Assembly: GCF_014648695.1 (NCBI RefSeq)
Contig: NZ_BMRP01000001.1
Location: 100,883-137,539 of the forward strand
DNA from: Streptomyces albospinus
Lineage (GTDB): Bacteria; Actinomycetota; Actinomycetes; Streptomycetales; Streptomycetaceae
Direction: 5' to 3'
Length of the DNA stretch: 36,657 bases
Position numbers and translations under genes: made by a program
Notes under the pieces: model-generated
What the model was told of the DNA's origin: nothing
The model's input: the letters and a program-made list of their open reading frames with translations, nothing else
The model's database searches: none
Shown here: positions 24,599 to 33,290 of the stretch, piece after piece
Layout of the letters: each line of letters opens with the position of its first letter
Numbering within the stretch: the stretch's first letter is position 1

Positions 24599-26758
24599 TC
24601 AGGCCATCCCCAACGACCGCTTGAGGAAGTCCACTTGGAGCAGCAGGAGGTTCTCCGCCACCTGCTCCTGGGACGCCATGTGCGTCACCCCCGACAGCGG
24701 CAGCACCTCGTGCGGGCGGCCCGCCGCGAGCAGCGCCGAGGACAGCCGCAGCGAGTGCGCCACCACCACGTTGTCGTCCGCGAGGCCGTGCACGATCAGC
24801 ATCGGGCGGTGCGGCTCCCTCGCTCCGGACAGCCCCTCGTCCGTGATCAGCGAGTTGGCGGCGTAGACCTCCGGCTCTTCGTCGGGGTGACCGAGGTACC
24901 GCTCCTGGTAATGCGTGTCATACAGGCGCAGATCGGTCACCGGCGCCCCCACCACGGCGGCGTGGAAGACATCGGGCCGGCGCAGCGCGGCGAGCGCCGC
25001 GAGGTAGCCGCCGAACGACCAGCCGCGGATCGCCACCCGGGTCGGATCGAGGGGGAAGGATCCGGCCAGCGCCTGGAGCGCGTGCACCTGGTCGTCCAGC
25101 GCGATCTCCGCGAGCTTCCGGGAGACCGCCTTCTCCCACGCGGGGGAGCGGCCCGGGGTGCCCCGGCCGTCCGCGACGATCACCGCGAACCCCTGGTCGG
25201 CGAACCACTGGGAGGTCAGATGGGCGTTGTGCGCGGCGACCACCCGCTGACCGTGCGGACCGCCGTACGGATCGAGCAGCACCGGCAGCGGACCGTCACC
25301 CTCCGTATAGCCCTCCGGCAGCAGCACCGCACACGGGATCTTCCGCTCGCCGGCGAGCACCAGCTGCGGGCGGGCGGTGAGCGCTGGCCGCTCGGCGTGC
25401 GACCCGATGGCGGCGAGCACCTTCTCGCCGCCGTCCGGATCCAGCCGCACCACCTCCACCTGCGCCCCCGGCCGCTCCAGCGACGCCTGGGACAGCACGG
25501 TCACCTCGCCGCCGCGCACCGCCGACGACACCGTCGGATACGGCCGCTCGCCGACCCGCTCCCAGCCGCCCTGGTCGCCGCTGCCGCGGAACCACGCGCG
25601 GTAGACGCCGATGTCGTGCACGTCCGGCCCGCTGGCGGAGAACAGGACGTCGTCCGCGCCGATGTCCAGCACCGCCCGGACGTGCAGCGGCGCCCCGGTC
25701 AGCGGCCGGTCGCCGACGAACAGCTTCCGTACCCCGCCCTCGTCGGCGATCCGCACCAGCCGCCCGTCCGGCGTCCAGGCCGGTGCCCCGGGGAACGGTT
25801 CGACCCACGTCTCGTCCTCGTCCTCGTGCACCGTGGTGGTCGCACCGGTTCGGGTGTCCACGGTCAGATAGCGCTGGTCGCGCTGGTCCCGGGCCTGGAC
25901 GAGCAGCAGCGGCGGCCCGGCCGCCGACCAGTGGACGCGGGCCAGATACGGATAGCGCTCGGTGTCCCAGTCGACGTCCGTCCGCGTCCCGTCCAGCCCG
26001 AACAGGGTCAGCGTGACCCGGGCGTTGCGGCTGCCGGCCACCGGATACGCGACCTGCGCCGGCTCCCGGTCCGGATGCGCGGGGTCGGAGATCCACCAGC
26101 GCGTCACCGGCGCCTCGTCGACCCGCGCGGCGAGGATCCGGTCGCTCTCCGGGGACCACCAGAAGCCCCGGTGGCGGTCCATCTCCTCGGCCGCGATGAA
26201 CTCGGCGAGCCCCCAGGTGACATCGGATCCGTCGGGCTCCGCCAGCGCGCGGTCCGCGCCCGCTGCGCCGTCCCCTCCGCCGTCCGCCGCGACCACCCGC
26301 AGCGCACCGTTCGCGACATAGGCGACATGGCGGCCGTCGGGCGCCGGCCGGGGGTCCACCACCGGCCCCGCCACGGGGAGTTCGCGGGTGGTCCCGGCGC
26401 GCAGCTCCGAGACGAACAGCCGCCCCGAGAGTGCGAACGCGGCCAACTCGACGGCGGCGTCCACGGCATAGCCGACGATGCCCGCCGACCCCTCGCGGCT
26501 GCGCTCCCGCCGCGCCCGCTCCTCCGGCGGGAGCTGCTCGTCCGCGCCGGCCAGTATGGCGTGCGGGTCGGCGGCGACGAACTCCCGTCCGTCCGCCAGG
26601 TCGAGGACCCAGAGCTGCTGGCTGCGGTCGGTGCCGGTACGGGAGCGGAGGAAGGTGACGCGCGTGCCGTCGGGGGCGATGGCGTAGTCGCGCGGCGCGC
26701 CCAGGGTGAAGCGCTGGGTGCGCGCGTAGTGCCGGGGGAAGGGCAACTGTCCGGTCAT
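24599..26758 (-). CDS. S9 family serine peptidase (dipeptidyl-peptidase IV/prolyl oligopeptidase type)
   Basis: The protein has 719 residues: an N-terminal beta-propeller of the DPP-IV type followed by an alpha/beta-hydrolase domain of about 250 residues. The catalytic Ser is in GWSFGGYLA (Ser581), the Asp in HGLADDNV (Asp661 by analogy with DPP-IV) and the His in SGVTHMAS (His693). WGLAEFIAAEEMDRHRGFWW is the DPP-IV active-site region with the paired Glu residues that bind the peptide N-terminus, so it probably removes N-terminal dipeptides. No signal peptide is seen with the ATG at 26758 (MTGQLPFPRHY), so it is likely cytosolic. The frame extends upstream to 26839, but that part does not resemble the family. 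It lies beside two peptide importers and could process what they bring in. Confidence 0.92.
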   Translation of the reverse strand: MTGQLPFPRHYARTQRFTLGAPRDYAIAPDGTRVTFLRSRTGTDRSQQLWVLDLADGREFVAADPHAILAGADEQLPPEERARRERSREGSAGIVGYAVDAAVELAAFALSGRLFVSELRAGTTRELPVAGPVVDPRPAPDGRHVAYVANGALRVVAADGGGDGAAGADRALAEPDGSDVTWGLAEFIAAEEMDRHRGFWWSPESDRILAARVDEAPVTRWWISDPAHPDREPAQVAYPVAGSRNARVTLTLFGLDGTRTDVDWDTERYPYLARVHWSAAGPPLLLVQARDQRDQRYLTVDTRTGATTTVHEDEDETWVEPFPGAPAWTPDGRLVRIADEGGVRKLFVGDRPLTGAPLHVRAVLDIGADDVLFSASGPDVHDIGVYRAWFRGSGDQGGWERVGERPYPTVSSAVRGGEVTVLSQASLERPGAQVEVVRLDPDGGEKVLAAIGSHAERPALTARPQLVLAGERKIPCAVLLPEGYTEGDGPLPVLLDPYGGPHGQRVVAAHNAHLTSQWFADQGFAVIVADGRGTPGRSPAWEKAVSRKLAEIALDDQVHALQALAGSFPLDPTRVAIRGWSFGGYLAALAALRRPDVFHAAVVGAPVTDLRLYDTHYQERYLGHPDEEPEVYAANSLITDEGLSGAREPHRPMLIVHGLADDNVVVAHSLRLSSALLAAGRPHEVLPLSGVTHMASQEQVAENLLLLQVDFLKRSLGMA

Positions 26759-26847
26759 GCGGCCGAGCCTACGGGGGAAGCGGCTCACTGTGACCGGGCT
26801 TGCGACGACGGCGTGCGCCCCCGCTGTGCTCCGGTGCACCGACTTAT

Positions 26848-26879
26848 GCGCAAGGACGGAAAGTTATGATCCCTTGCGC
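26848..26879. promoter_or_regulatory. Inverted repeat around a -10-like box in a divergent promoter region
   Basis: GCGCAAGG (26848-26855) and CCTTGCGC (26872-26879) are perfect eight-base arms separated by 16 bases. TATGAT, a near-consensus -10 box, sits between them at 26865-26870. The site lies between the peptidase gene (leftward) and the 64-residue protein gene (rightward), so it may control one or both. Confidence 0.4.
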
Positions 26880-26990
26880 GTAGTGGGTACGGGGTAAAGA
26901 GCCCTTGGCATACCCGGTGCGCGGGACCGACCCGTCGGTTCGCGCACCATCAACTCTGTCCGGACCATGTGTACTTGGAGGTGAGCCGCC

Positions 26991-27185
26991 GTGGCACTCT
27001 CGATTTCGGCGGTGGTGCTGCTGGCGATCATCGTCTTCTTGCTGATCAGGAAGTCCGGGCTGAAAGCCGTGCATGCTTTCGTCTGCATGCTGCTGGGCTT
27101 CTATCTGGCCAGCTCGTCCATCGCCCCGACGATCAAGACCCTGACGACCAATGTCGCGGGGATGCTGGGGGGCATCAAGTTCTGA
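26991..27185 (+). CDS. Small membrane protein of 64 residues, function unknown
   Basis: The start is GTG at 26991 with a perfect GGAGGTGA at 26976-26983, a strong reason to believe the gene. Residues 2-20 (ALSISAVVLLAIIVFLLIR) form a first membrane helix. A short basic loop KSGLK follows, then a second helix at about 26-45 (HAFVCMLLGFYLASSSIAPT). The tail TIKTLTTNVAGMLGGIKF is amphipathic. I recall similar short two-helix proteins with an IAPTI-like motif in Streptomyces chromosomes and conjugative elements, but no function is established. It has its own upstream region and a possible terminator, so it is probably transcribed alone. Confidence 0.85.
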   Translation: MALSISAVVLLAIIVFLLIRKSGLKAVHAFVCMLLGFYLASSSIAPTIKTLTTNVAGMLGGIKF

Positions 27186-27207
27186 CCCGTCCCCGGCCGG
27201 GTACGGC

Positions 27208-27235
27208 CGCCCCGCTCCCGTGGCCCTGCGGGGCG
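27208..27235 (+). terminator. Possible terminator after the 64-residue protein gene
   Basis: CGCCCCGC (27208-27215) and GCGGGGCG (27228-27235) pair perfectly around a 12-base loop, 23 bases after the stop at 27185. No T-run follows. Confidence 0.4.
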
Positions 27236-27292
27236 CGGCGGCCACCGGGATCACCTGCGGACGGCGGTCCGGCCGGCTCGTAGGCTGTCCGC

Positions 27293-28282
27293 ATGACCGC
27301 CGAGCCTTCCCCGGCCACCGCCGGGGCGTACCCCGAGCCGCCCGCCGCCCCCGCCCGCCGCCTCCTGCTGGTGCACGCGCACCCGGACGACGAGTCGATC
27401 AACAACGGCGTGACCATGGCCAAGTACGCGGCCGAAGGCGCGCTGGTCACGCTGGTGACCTGCACCCGCGGTGAAGAGGGCGAGGTCATCCCGTCCGGGC
27501 TCGCCCATCTCGCGCCGGACCGCGACGACACCCTGGGCCCCCACCGCGTCGGCGAGCTGGCCGACGCGATGGCCGTCCTCGGGGTCGCCGACCACCGCTT
27601 CCTCGGCGGCGCGGGCCGCTACCGCGACTCCGGGATGATGGGCGCGCCCCAGAACGACCGGCCGGACGCCTTCTGGCAGGCCCCCGTGGACGAGGCCGCC
27701 GCCCACCTGGTGGCCGTCATCCGCGAGATCCGCCCCCAGGTTCTGGTCACCTATGACCCGAACGGCGGATACGGCCACCCCGACCACATCCAGGCCCACC
27801 GCGTGGCGATGCGCGGCGCGGAGCTGGCCGCGCGGGCGGACTTCCGGCCGGACCTCGGAAGCGCGTACGCGATCGGGAAGATTTACTGGAACTGCAACCC
27901 CCGCTCGGTGGTCGAGGCGGGCTTCGCGCGGCTTCGCGCGGCCGGCCACGGCTTCCCCGGGATCGCCGCGGTGGACGACGTACCGGGAGTGGTGCCGGAC
28001 GCCGAGGTCACGGCGGCGATCGTGGGCGCGGCCGGCCATGCGCACGCGAAGTCCGAGGCCATGCGCGCGCACCGCACCCAGATCGCGGTCGACGGACCGT
28101 TCTTCGCGCTCTCCAACGACCTGGGCCAGCCGCTGTTCGGCACCGAGTACTACCGCCTGGTGCGCGGGGTGCCCGGCGCCGCGGACGGAGAACGTGAGGA
28201 CGATCTCTTCGCCGGGTTGGAGGAATCGGACGGTTTGGCGGGTATGGAGGCTAGTGCCCGGATTGAGGAGGCGGCGGAATGA
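27293..28282 (+). CDS. mshB: MshB, GlcNAc-Ins deacetylase of mycothiol biosynthesis
   Basis: The 329-residue protein belongs to the LmbE/PIG-L zinc deacetylases. The motif AHPDDE gives His30 and Asp33 as zinc ligands and Asp32 as the general base; [10 protein letters not shown] supplies His162 or His165 as the third ligand. [14 protein letters not shown] and the [13 protein letters not shown] segment are typical of MshB and its relative Mca. MshB removes acetate from GlcNAc-inositol before cysteine is added, in the cytosol. Mca (mycothiol conjugate amidase) is the main alternative, but the length and the [20 protein letters not shown] region suit MshB. The ATG at 27293 has only a weak ribosome site, and the first 20 residues are Pro/Ala-rich. 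It overlaps the next gene by ATGA. Confidence 0.88.
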   Translation: MTAEPSPATAGAYPEPPAAPARRLLLVHAHPDDESINNGVTMAKYAAEGALVTLVTCTRGEEGEVIPSGLAHLAPDRDDTLGPHRVGELADAMAVLGVADHRFLGGAGRYRDSGMMGAPQNDRPDAFWQAPVDEAAAHLVAVIREIRPQVLVTYDPNGGYGHPDHIQAHRVAMRGAELAARADFRPDLGSAYAIGKIYWNCNPRSVVEAGFARLRAAGHGFPGIAAVDDVPGVVPDAEVTAAIVGAAGHAHAKSEAMRAHRTQIAVDGPFFALSNDLGQPLFGTEYYRLVRGVPGAADGEREDDLFAGLEESDGLAGMEASARIEEAAE

Positions 28283-28914
28283 GTACGTCCAAGGGCGGCG
28301 GATCCGCGGGCAGGAGCGGTGCCGGCGGTAACAAGGGCAGCGGCAGCGGCAAGAGCAGCGGCAAGAGCAACGGCGAAGACCGCGCCAACGGCGGCCCCAA
28401 GGGGGGTAACGCCCGCGCGGCTGCCGGCAAGGGGAGCGCGGGTGCGCCCAACGGGCAGCGGCCCCGGGCGGGCGGCGGTGCGGCCGGATCCCGGCCCGGA
28501 GTGTCCGCGGTGCCGCGTGCCGGTGCCGCGCCGATCGCTCCGCTCACGCCCGGCAGGGTGGGCATATACGTCCTCCTGCTCGTCACGGGCGTGCTGGTCG
28601 CGCTCGCCGGAACGCTTCTTCAAGCGGCCTGGTTCCCGGGCGGGTTGGCGCTGGCGCTGGCCGGTCTCGGCGGCCTCTTCTACGGGGGCGGGCGGGCGAC
28701 CGGCACCACGGCCGGCGTGCTGGTGCCCGGCGCCGCCTGGCTCGTGACGGTGTTCCTGTTGCTCAGCGACACCCGCCCGGAGGGTGACTTCCTCTTCGGT
28801 CCCGGGCTCGGTTCGTACCTCTTCCTGTTGGGCGGCATCGCGATCGCTGTGATCTGCGCCACCGGTGCCCAGATGCGGGCGATGACCGCACCGCGGGGCC
28901 GAGTTGGCGGATGA
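28279..28914 (+). CDS. DUF6113-like membrane protein coupled to mshB
   Basis: The 211-residue protein has about 85 disordered N-terminal residues rich in Gly, Ser, Lys, Asn and Ala, then four membrane helices at roughly 94-114, 117-135, 142-160 and 175-195. The final residues are short and basic. The ATG overlaps the mshB stop as ATGA, so both are made from one message and by coupled translation. Small four-helix proteins at this place, which I associate with DUF6113, are conserved in Streptomyces; no function is known, and a link with mycothiol is only suggested by position. I see no catalytic motif. Confidence 0.85.
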   Translation: MSTSKGGGSAGRSGAGGNKGSGSGKSSGKSNGEDRANGGPKGGNARAAAGKGSAGAPNGQRPRAGGGAAGSRPGVSAVPRAGAAPIAPLTPGRVGIYVLLLVTGVLVALAGTLLQAAWFPGGLALALAGLGGLFYGGGRATGTTAGVLVPGAAWLVTVFLLLSDTRPEGDFLFGPGLGSYLFLLGGIAIAVICATGAQMRAMTAPRGRVGG

Positions 28915-29129
28915 CGCGGCCCATACCAGGACGGATGCCGCGGGGTTACGGGTGACCGGCCGCGGAACGGGGGTGTCGCCCGGCGCGGCGGTGTTGCCGC
29001 GCACCTCGGGTGCCGGCCGGCGGCGGACAGTATGGTGGTGCGCGCCGCCGCGCCGCCCTGGGGGCACCCTCCGGCCCGAGGCCGGGGATCATCTCTGACG
29101 AGCGGCGGAGCCAACCGGGAGAACCTGCT

Positions 29130-31364
29130 TTGAGTCGTGAATCTGACAGTTCGTCCTCCGGCCCCCAGGGTCGTGGCGGAGCCGCGTACCCCTCGGGGAC
29201 GCCTCCGTACGGCTCGCCCAGGGGAGAAGCCGGCGAGGGGCTGGCGCCCGGTGCCGCGGCGCAGCCGGAGGAACCCAAGACCGAGACCACGCTGACGACG
29301 CGGATCAAGATCAATATTCCGGGGTCCCGCCCCATCCCGCCGGTCGTCGTGCGCAAGCCCGTCGGTGAGGAGTCCGGCATGAACGCATCGGCTGCATCCG
29401 GCGGTTCCGCCGGCCCGTCCGGACCCCCGGGCGGTTCGCGCCCGGCCTTCGGCGGCGAGCGGAACGCCGAGCGTACGGGGAACACCCCGCGTCCGGAGGC
29501 GGCGGACAAGGCTCCCGGTGGCGCTCCCGGGGACAAGACCAGCGACTGGTTCGCGCCGCGCAAGCCGCAGAGCGGGCCCGGCGGGCAGTCGTCGACCACC
29601 GGTACGCATGCCGCACCGCCGGCGCCGGAGAGCCCGGCAGCCCCGGGCAGTGCGTCCGGTGCGAAGCAGCCGCAGCGGCCGGATCTCCCGTACTTCTCGG
29701 ATGTGCCGACCGCCCCCCGCGGCGGCGCCACGCCGTTCGACGGCGGCCGGGAGCGCGGCGGCTCGCCGTACGAGCCGGACCCGCTCGCCGGCAACCCCCT
29801 GGGCGGCGACCCGCTGGGGAGCGACCCGCTCGGCGGCGACCCGCTTCGCAGCGATCCGCTGGGCGGCAATCCGTTCGACGGCGGTTCGCGCGGCGGGGCC
29901 TCGCCCTTCGACGGTGGTTCGCCGTTCGACGCCCCGGCGAAGCCCGCGCGCGACCGCAGCCCGTTCGACTCCCCGCTGGGCGGTCCTGCGGGCCCCAGCG
30001 GACCGACGACCGGCCCGGCGCGCGGCGACTCGGCGCTCAACCTCCCGCCCGGTTTCAGCGACCCCAGCGCCGGCAAGAGCGCCGCCGCCCACCGCACCGA
30101 CGACACCGCCGAGCTCACCCCGCAGCCCCCGGCCCCGCTCGCCGGACCCGGCGGCGGCCTCGGCGTCAGCGGCGGCCTCACGGGCGGGCGGCCCAACGGG
30201 GCGCCCGGCGGCCCGAAAGGCACGGGCCCCGGCAAGGGCGGCGGTCCCGGCGGCCGGGTGTCCGGCGACACCCTGGTCAGCGGCATCCCGAAGGTGCCCG
30301 GCGGGCAGGGCCCGAAGACGCCCTCGCCGTTCGCGGCGGGTGCAGCGGCCGGCGGCGAGGACGAGAGCGCCGCCCCGAAGCCGCGGCCCAAGATCCCCGA
30401 GCCGATCAACTCCAAGAAGGGCCGCAGCAAGCTGGTCCTCGCGGGCGCCGGCGTCGTCGTCCTGGCGGCCGTCGCCTACGGTGCCGGTCTGCTGCTGGAC
30501 CACGCCGACGTGCCCAACAACACCACCGCGCTCGGCGTCGACATCGGCGGCACCAGCAAGGAGGACGCCGTCAAGCGGCTGGAGTCCGGGCTCAAGGGGC
30601 GCCGGACCGCGCCGCTCAAGCTCACCGTCGACGGCAAGCCGGAGACCCTGCTGCCCGCGACGGCGGGTCTGGACATCGACCTCCAGGCGACGGTCCGCAA
30701 CGCGGCCGGCCGCGACTACAACCCGGTCTCCGTGATCGGCTCGCTCTTCGGTGTGAAGCGCACGGCCCAGCCGGCGATGATCACCGACAAGGAGAAGCTC
30801 CAGGTCGCGCTGGAGAACGTGGCGGGGCCCGCGGGCGCCTCCAAGGACGGCGGGATCACCTTCGAGAACGGCAAGGCGGTGCCGCACTACGGCGCGCCCT
30901 ACAAGGCGATCGACGTCGCGGCCTCGCAGGACAAGATCGTCAGTGCCTATCTCGACCGGGCCGGGACCGGCACCGACACCCCCGTGGTGCTCGCCGCGAC
31001 CACTCAGCAGCCCAAGGTCAGCAAGGACGCGGTGGACAAGGCGCTGAAGGAGTTCGCCGAGCCGGCGATGTCCGGACTCGTCACGATCCGCGCCGACGCC
31101 CGGCACGCGGTCTCCTTCAGCCCGCAGAAGTCCATCCCGAAGTTCCTCTCGTTCAAGATCATCAACGGCCAGCTGGTGCCGTACTACGACCGGCCGGCCC
31201 TCAAGGAGCTCTACGGCACCACCTTCGAGGGCGTCCTGGTGGCCAAGGGCGACGGCACCAAGCATCCGGTCAGCGTCGAGGAGGTGGCGAACGCGGTGGG
31301 CAAGGCGCTGGTCGGCAAGACTCCGGCCGAGCGGGTGCAGACCATCGCGACGAACGGCTCCTGA
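29130..31364 (+). CDS. Membrane-anchored protein with disordered N-terminus and external peptidoglycan-binding-like domain
   Basis: I chose the TTG at 29130 because GGGAGAA lies seven bases upstream and the frame before it has no sensible start; the protein is then 744 residues. Residues 1-430 are predicted disordered, rich in Pro, Gly, Ser, Asp and Ala, with seven pentapeptide repeats at 217-251 and several SPFD motifs. One membrane helix lies at about 434-456 (KLVLAGAGVVVLAAVAYGAG). The external part (457-744) begins NNTTALGVDIGGTSKEDAVK, as in the PG_binding_4 (YoaR-like) domains found before VanW domains, and this type seems to occur twice; no VanW or L,D-transpeptidase domain follows. 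The N-terminus would be cytosolic. It may sense or bind the cell wall. This assignment is by pattern only. Confidence 0.8.
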   Translation: MSRESDSSSSGPQGRGGAAYPSGTPPYGSPRGEAGEGLAPGAAAQPEEPKTETTLTTRIKINIPGSRPIPPVVVRKPVGEESGMNASAASGGSAGPSGPPGGSRPAFGGERNAERTGNTPRPEAADKAPGGAPGDKTSDWFAPRKPQSGPGGQSSTTGTHAAPPAPESPAAPGSASGAKQPQRPDLPYFSDVPTAPRGGATPFDGGRERGGSPYEPDPLAGNPLGGDPLGSDPLGGDPLRSDPLGGNPFDGGSRGGASPFDGGSPFDAPAKPARDRSPFDSPLGGPAGPSGPTTGPARGDSALNLPPGFSDPSAGKSAAAHRTDDTAELTPQPPAPLAGPGGGLGVSGGLTGGRPNGAPGGPKGTGPGKGGGPGGRVSGDTLVSGIPKVPGGQGPKTPSPFAAGAAAGGEDESAAPKPRPKIPEPINSKKGRSKLVLAGAGVVVLAAVAYGAGLLLDHADVPNNTTALGVDIGGTSKEDAVKRLESGLKGRRTAPLKLTVDGKPETLLPATAGLDIDLQATVRNAAGRDYNPVSVIGSLFGVKRTAQPAMITDKEKLQVALENVAGPAGASKDGGITFENGKAVPHYGAPYKAIDVAASQDKIVSAYLDRAGTGTDTPVVLAATTQQPKVSKDAVDKALKEFAEPAMSGLVTIRADARHAVSFSPQKSIPKFLSFKIINGQLVPYYDRPALKELYGTTFEGVLVAKGDGTKHPVSVEEVANAVGKALVGKTPAERVQTIATNGS
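29778..29882 (+). repeat. Seven pentapeptide (15-bp) tandem repeats, DPLGG type
   Basis: Seven consecutive units of the form (D/N)P(L/F)XX are encoded: DPLAG, NPLGG, DPLGS, DPLGG, DPLRS, DPLGG and NPFDG, residues 217-251 of the membrane protein. Looser SPFD units follow. Codons vary between units, so the repeat is maintained at protein level and is not a recent DNA duplication. Confidence 0.85.
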
Positions 31365-31511
31365 CGCCATGACGGGTGTCACCCGGCAGGTGTGACGCAC
31401 GGCGGCCGACGCCCGTCAGCCGCCGTCGTCCGATCGCCGTACGGAACGGAACCGCAGGTCACAGGCCCCCGTGGGCGAGTCCTCAGGGATTCCCCTAGGG
31501 GGCCTCCCCCC

Positions 31512-31547
31512 ATGACATCTGTCACGCGGCCTTGCGTACATGTGACA
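31512..31547. promoter_or_regulatory. TGACA/TGTCA cluster and candidate promoter of the ABC/two-component operon
   Basis: TGACA-TC-TGTCA at 31513-31524 is an inverted repeat, and a third TGACA lies at 31543-31547. TACATG at 31537-31542 could be a -10 box with TGACAT at 31513-31518 as a poor -35 (18-base spacer). GGGTGTCACCC at 31374-31384 is a further related repeat upstream. The encoded response regulator is the obvious candidate to bind here. Confidence 0.4.
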
Positions 31548-31584
31548 CTGCCGGGCGGTCCGCGGATCCGCGAAGCTGGACGGC

Positions 31585-32556
31585 ATGAAGACGACAACTA
31601 CGACCGCAGCCCGCGCCGAGCGACGCGCGGCACGGACACCGGTGGTCAGCTTCCAGGGGGTCAGCAAGAGCTATGGCGCGGTGCGCGCGGTGGCCGATCT
31701 GCACCTGGAGCTGCACCCCGGCGAGACCGTCGCCCTCCTCGGGCCCAACGGCGCCGGCAAGTCCTCCACCCTGGACCTGCTCCTCGGCCTGCGCACCGCC
31801 GACACCGGGACGGTGAGCCTCTTCGGCACCACCCCGCAGCGCGCCATAGAGCAGGGCAAGGTCGGCGCCATGCTCCAGAGCGGCGGCCTGATGGAAGGCG
31901 TCAAGGTCAAGGAGCTGGTCGGGCTCGCCCGTGACCTGCACCCGCGCGGCTATCCGCTCGACCGGATCCTGGCCACCGCCGGCATCACGGAGATCGCCGA
32001 CCGGATGGTCGGCAAGCTCTCCGGCGGCCAGGAGCAGCGGGTGCGGTTCGCTCTCGCCACCGCCGGCGCCAACGACCTGATCGTGCTGGACGAACCCACG
32101 ACCGGGATGGACGTCTCGGCCCGCCAGACCTTCTGGGGCGCCATGCGCCGGCAGGCCCAGGAGGGCCGTACGGTCCTCTTCGCGACGCACTACCTCGAAG
32201 AGGCCGACGAGATCGCCGACCGGGTCATCGTGCTGCATCGCGGCCGGGTGCTCGCCGACGGCACCTCCGCCGAGATCAAGGCCCGGGCCGGCGCCCGCCG
32301 GGTCACCTTCGACCTGGACGAGCCGATCGACCGCGGTGCGCTGGAGGCCCTGCCGCTCCTGACCTCCCTGGAGGTTTCCGGCCGTACGGTGCGCATCCAG
32401 TCGCAGGACGCCGACGCGACCGTGCACGCGCTCTACGGCCTCGGTCTCTACCCCCGCAACCTCGAAGTCGCCGGCCTCGGCCTGGAGCAGGCATTCATCG
32501 CCATCACCACGGCGTCCGACGCGACCCCCGCCACCGCCGAGGAGGCGGCACGATGA
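31585..32556 (+). CDS. ABC exporter ATP-binding protein (DrrA/daunorubicin-resistance-like)
   Basis: This 323-residue ATPase begins with a Thr/Ala/Arg-rich stretch of about 22 residues. Walker A is GPNGAGKSS near residues 54-62, the Q-loop is in GAMLQSGG, the signature is LSGGQEQR, Walker B is LIVLDEPTTGMDV and the switch His is in FATHYLEEAD. The C-terminal domain resembles DrrA-type exporters. It lacks oligo_HPY or MalK extensions, so export is more likely than import. The ATG at 31585 has a GGA ribosome site six bases upstream. It overlaps the permease gene by ATGA; the two form a half-size exporter controlled by the two-component system downstream. Confidence 0.92.
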   Translation: MKTTTTTAARAERRAARTPVVSFQGVSKSYGAVRAVADLHLELHPGETVALLGPNGAGKSSTLDLLLGLRTADTGTVSLFGTTPQRAIEQGKVGAMLQSGGLMEGVKVKELVGLARDLHPRGYPLDRILATAGITEIADRMVGKLSGGQEQRVRFALATAGANDLIVLDEPTTGMDVSARQTFWGAMRRQAQEGRTVLFATHYLEEADEIADRVIVLHRGRVLADGTSAEIKARAGARRVTFDLDEPIDRGALEALPLLTSLEVSGRTVRIQSQDADATVHALYGLGLYPRNLEVAGLGLEQAFIAITTASDATPATAEEAAR

Positions 32557-33290
32557 CCACCCTGATCAAGCTGGAGATCGTCCGCGCGCTGCGGAACAAG
32601 AAGTTCATGTTCTTCTCGGTGATCTATCCGCCGGCGCTGTACCTGATCATCGCGGGCGGCGCGGACAGCAAGCCGATCCCCGGGATGAAGCTCGACATGG
32701 GCCTCTACTACATGGTCTCCATGGCAGCATTCGGTGCCATGACCGCCGTCCTGCTGGGCAACAGCGAGCGCATCGCCAAGGAGCGCGAGCAGGGCTGGGT
32801 GCGCCAGCTGCGGCTGACCGCGCTGCCCGGCCGGGGCTACGTCGCCGCCAAGATAGGCGCCGCCGCGACCGTCAGCCTGCCCTCGATCCTGCTGGTCATG
32901 ATCGCCGCCGCGGCCGTCAAGGGCGTCCGCCTCGAAGCCTGGCAGTGGCTCTCCATCGCCGCCGGCACCTGGCTCGGCAGCTTCGTCTTCGCCGCCCTGG
33001 GCGTCGCCATCGGCTACCTGGCCACCGGTGACGCGGTCCGCCCGATCTCGATGCTGTGCTTCTTCGCGCTGGCGTTCCTCGGCGGCCTGTGGATGCCGCT
33101 GACGATCCTCCCGCAGTGGGTGCAGAACATCGCCGAGTGGCTCCCGACGCACGCGTACGCGGCGCTCGGCACCGCCGTCGAGGGCGGCAGCGCCCCGCAC
33201 GTCAAGGACATGGGCATCCTGCTCGGCTACCTCATCCTCTTCGCGGGTGGCGCGGCCTGGCTGTATCGCAAGGACACCCGGAAGGCATGA
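32553..33290 (+). CDS. ABC-2 type exporter permease
   Basis: The 245-residue protein has six membrane helices of the ABC-2 family: an N-terminal cytosolic segment LIKLEIVRALRNKKFMFFSV, then helices near residues 25-42, 52-70, 100-125, 130-150, 160-180 and 217-236. ERIAKEREQGWVRQLRLTAL near residues 70-90 is the cytosolic coupling loop, and LGGLWMPLTILPQWVQNIAE is the conserved ABC-2 segment before the last external loop. It is coupled by ATGA overlaps both to the ATPase gene before it and to the histidine kinase gene after it. The exported compound, perhaps a lipid, peptide or antibiotic, cannot be inferred. Confidence 0.92.
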   Translation: MTTLIKLEIVRALRNKKFMFFSVIYPPALYLIIAGGADSKPIPGMKLDMGLYYMVSMAAFGAMTAVLLGNSERIAKEREQGWVRQLRLTALPGRGYVAAKIGAAATVSLPSILLVMIAAAAVKGVRLEAWQWLSIAAGTWLGSFVFAALGVAIGYLATGDAVRPISMLCFFALAFLGGLWMPLTILPQWVQNIAEWLPTHAYAALGTAVEGGSAPHVKDMGILLGYLILFAGGAAWLYRKDTRKA

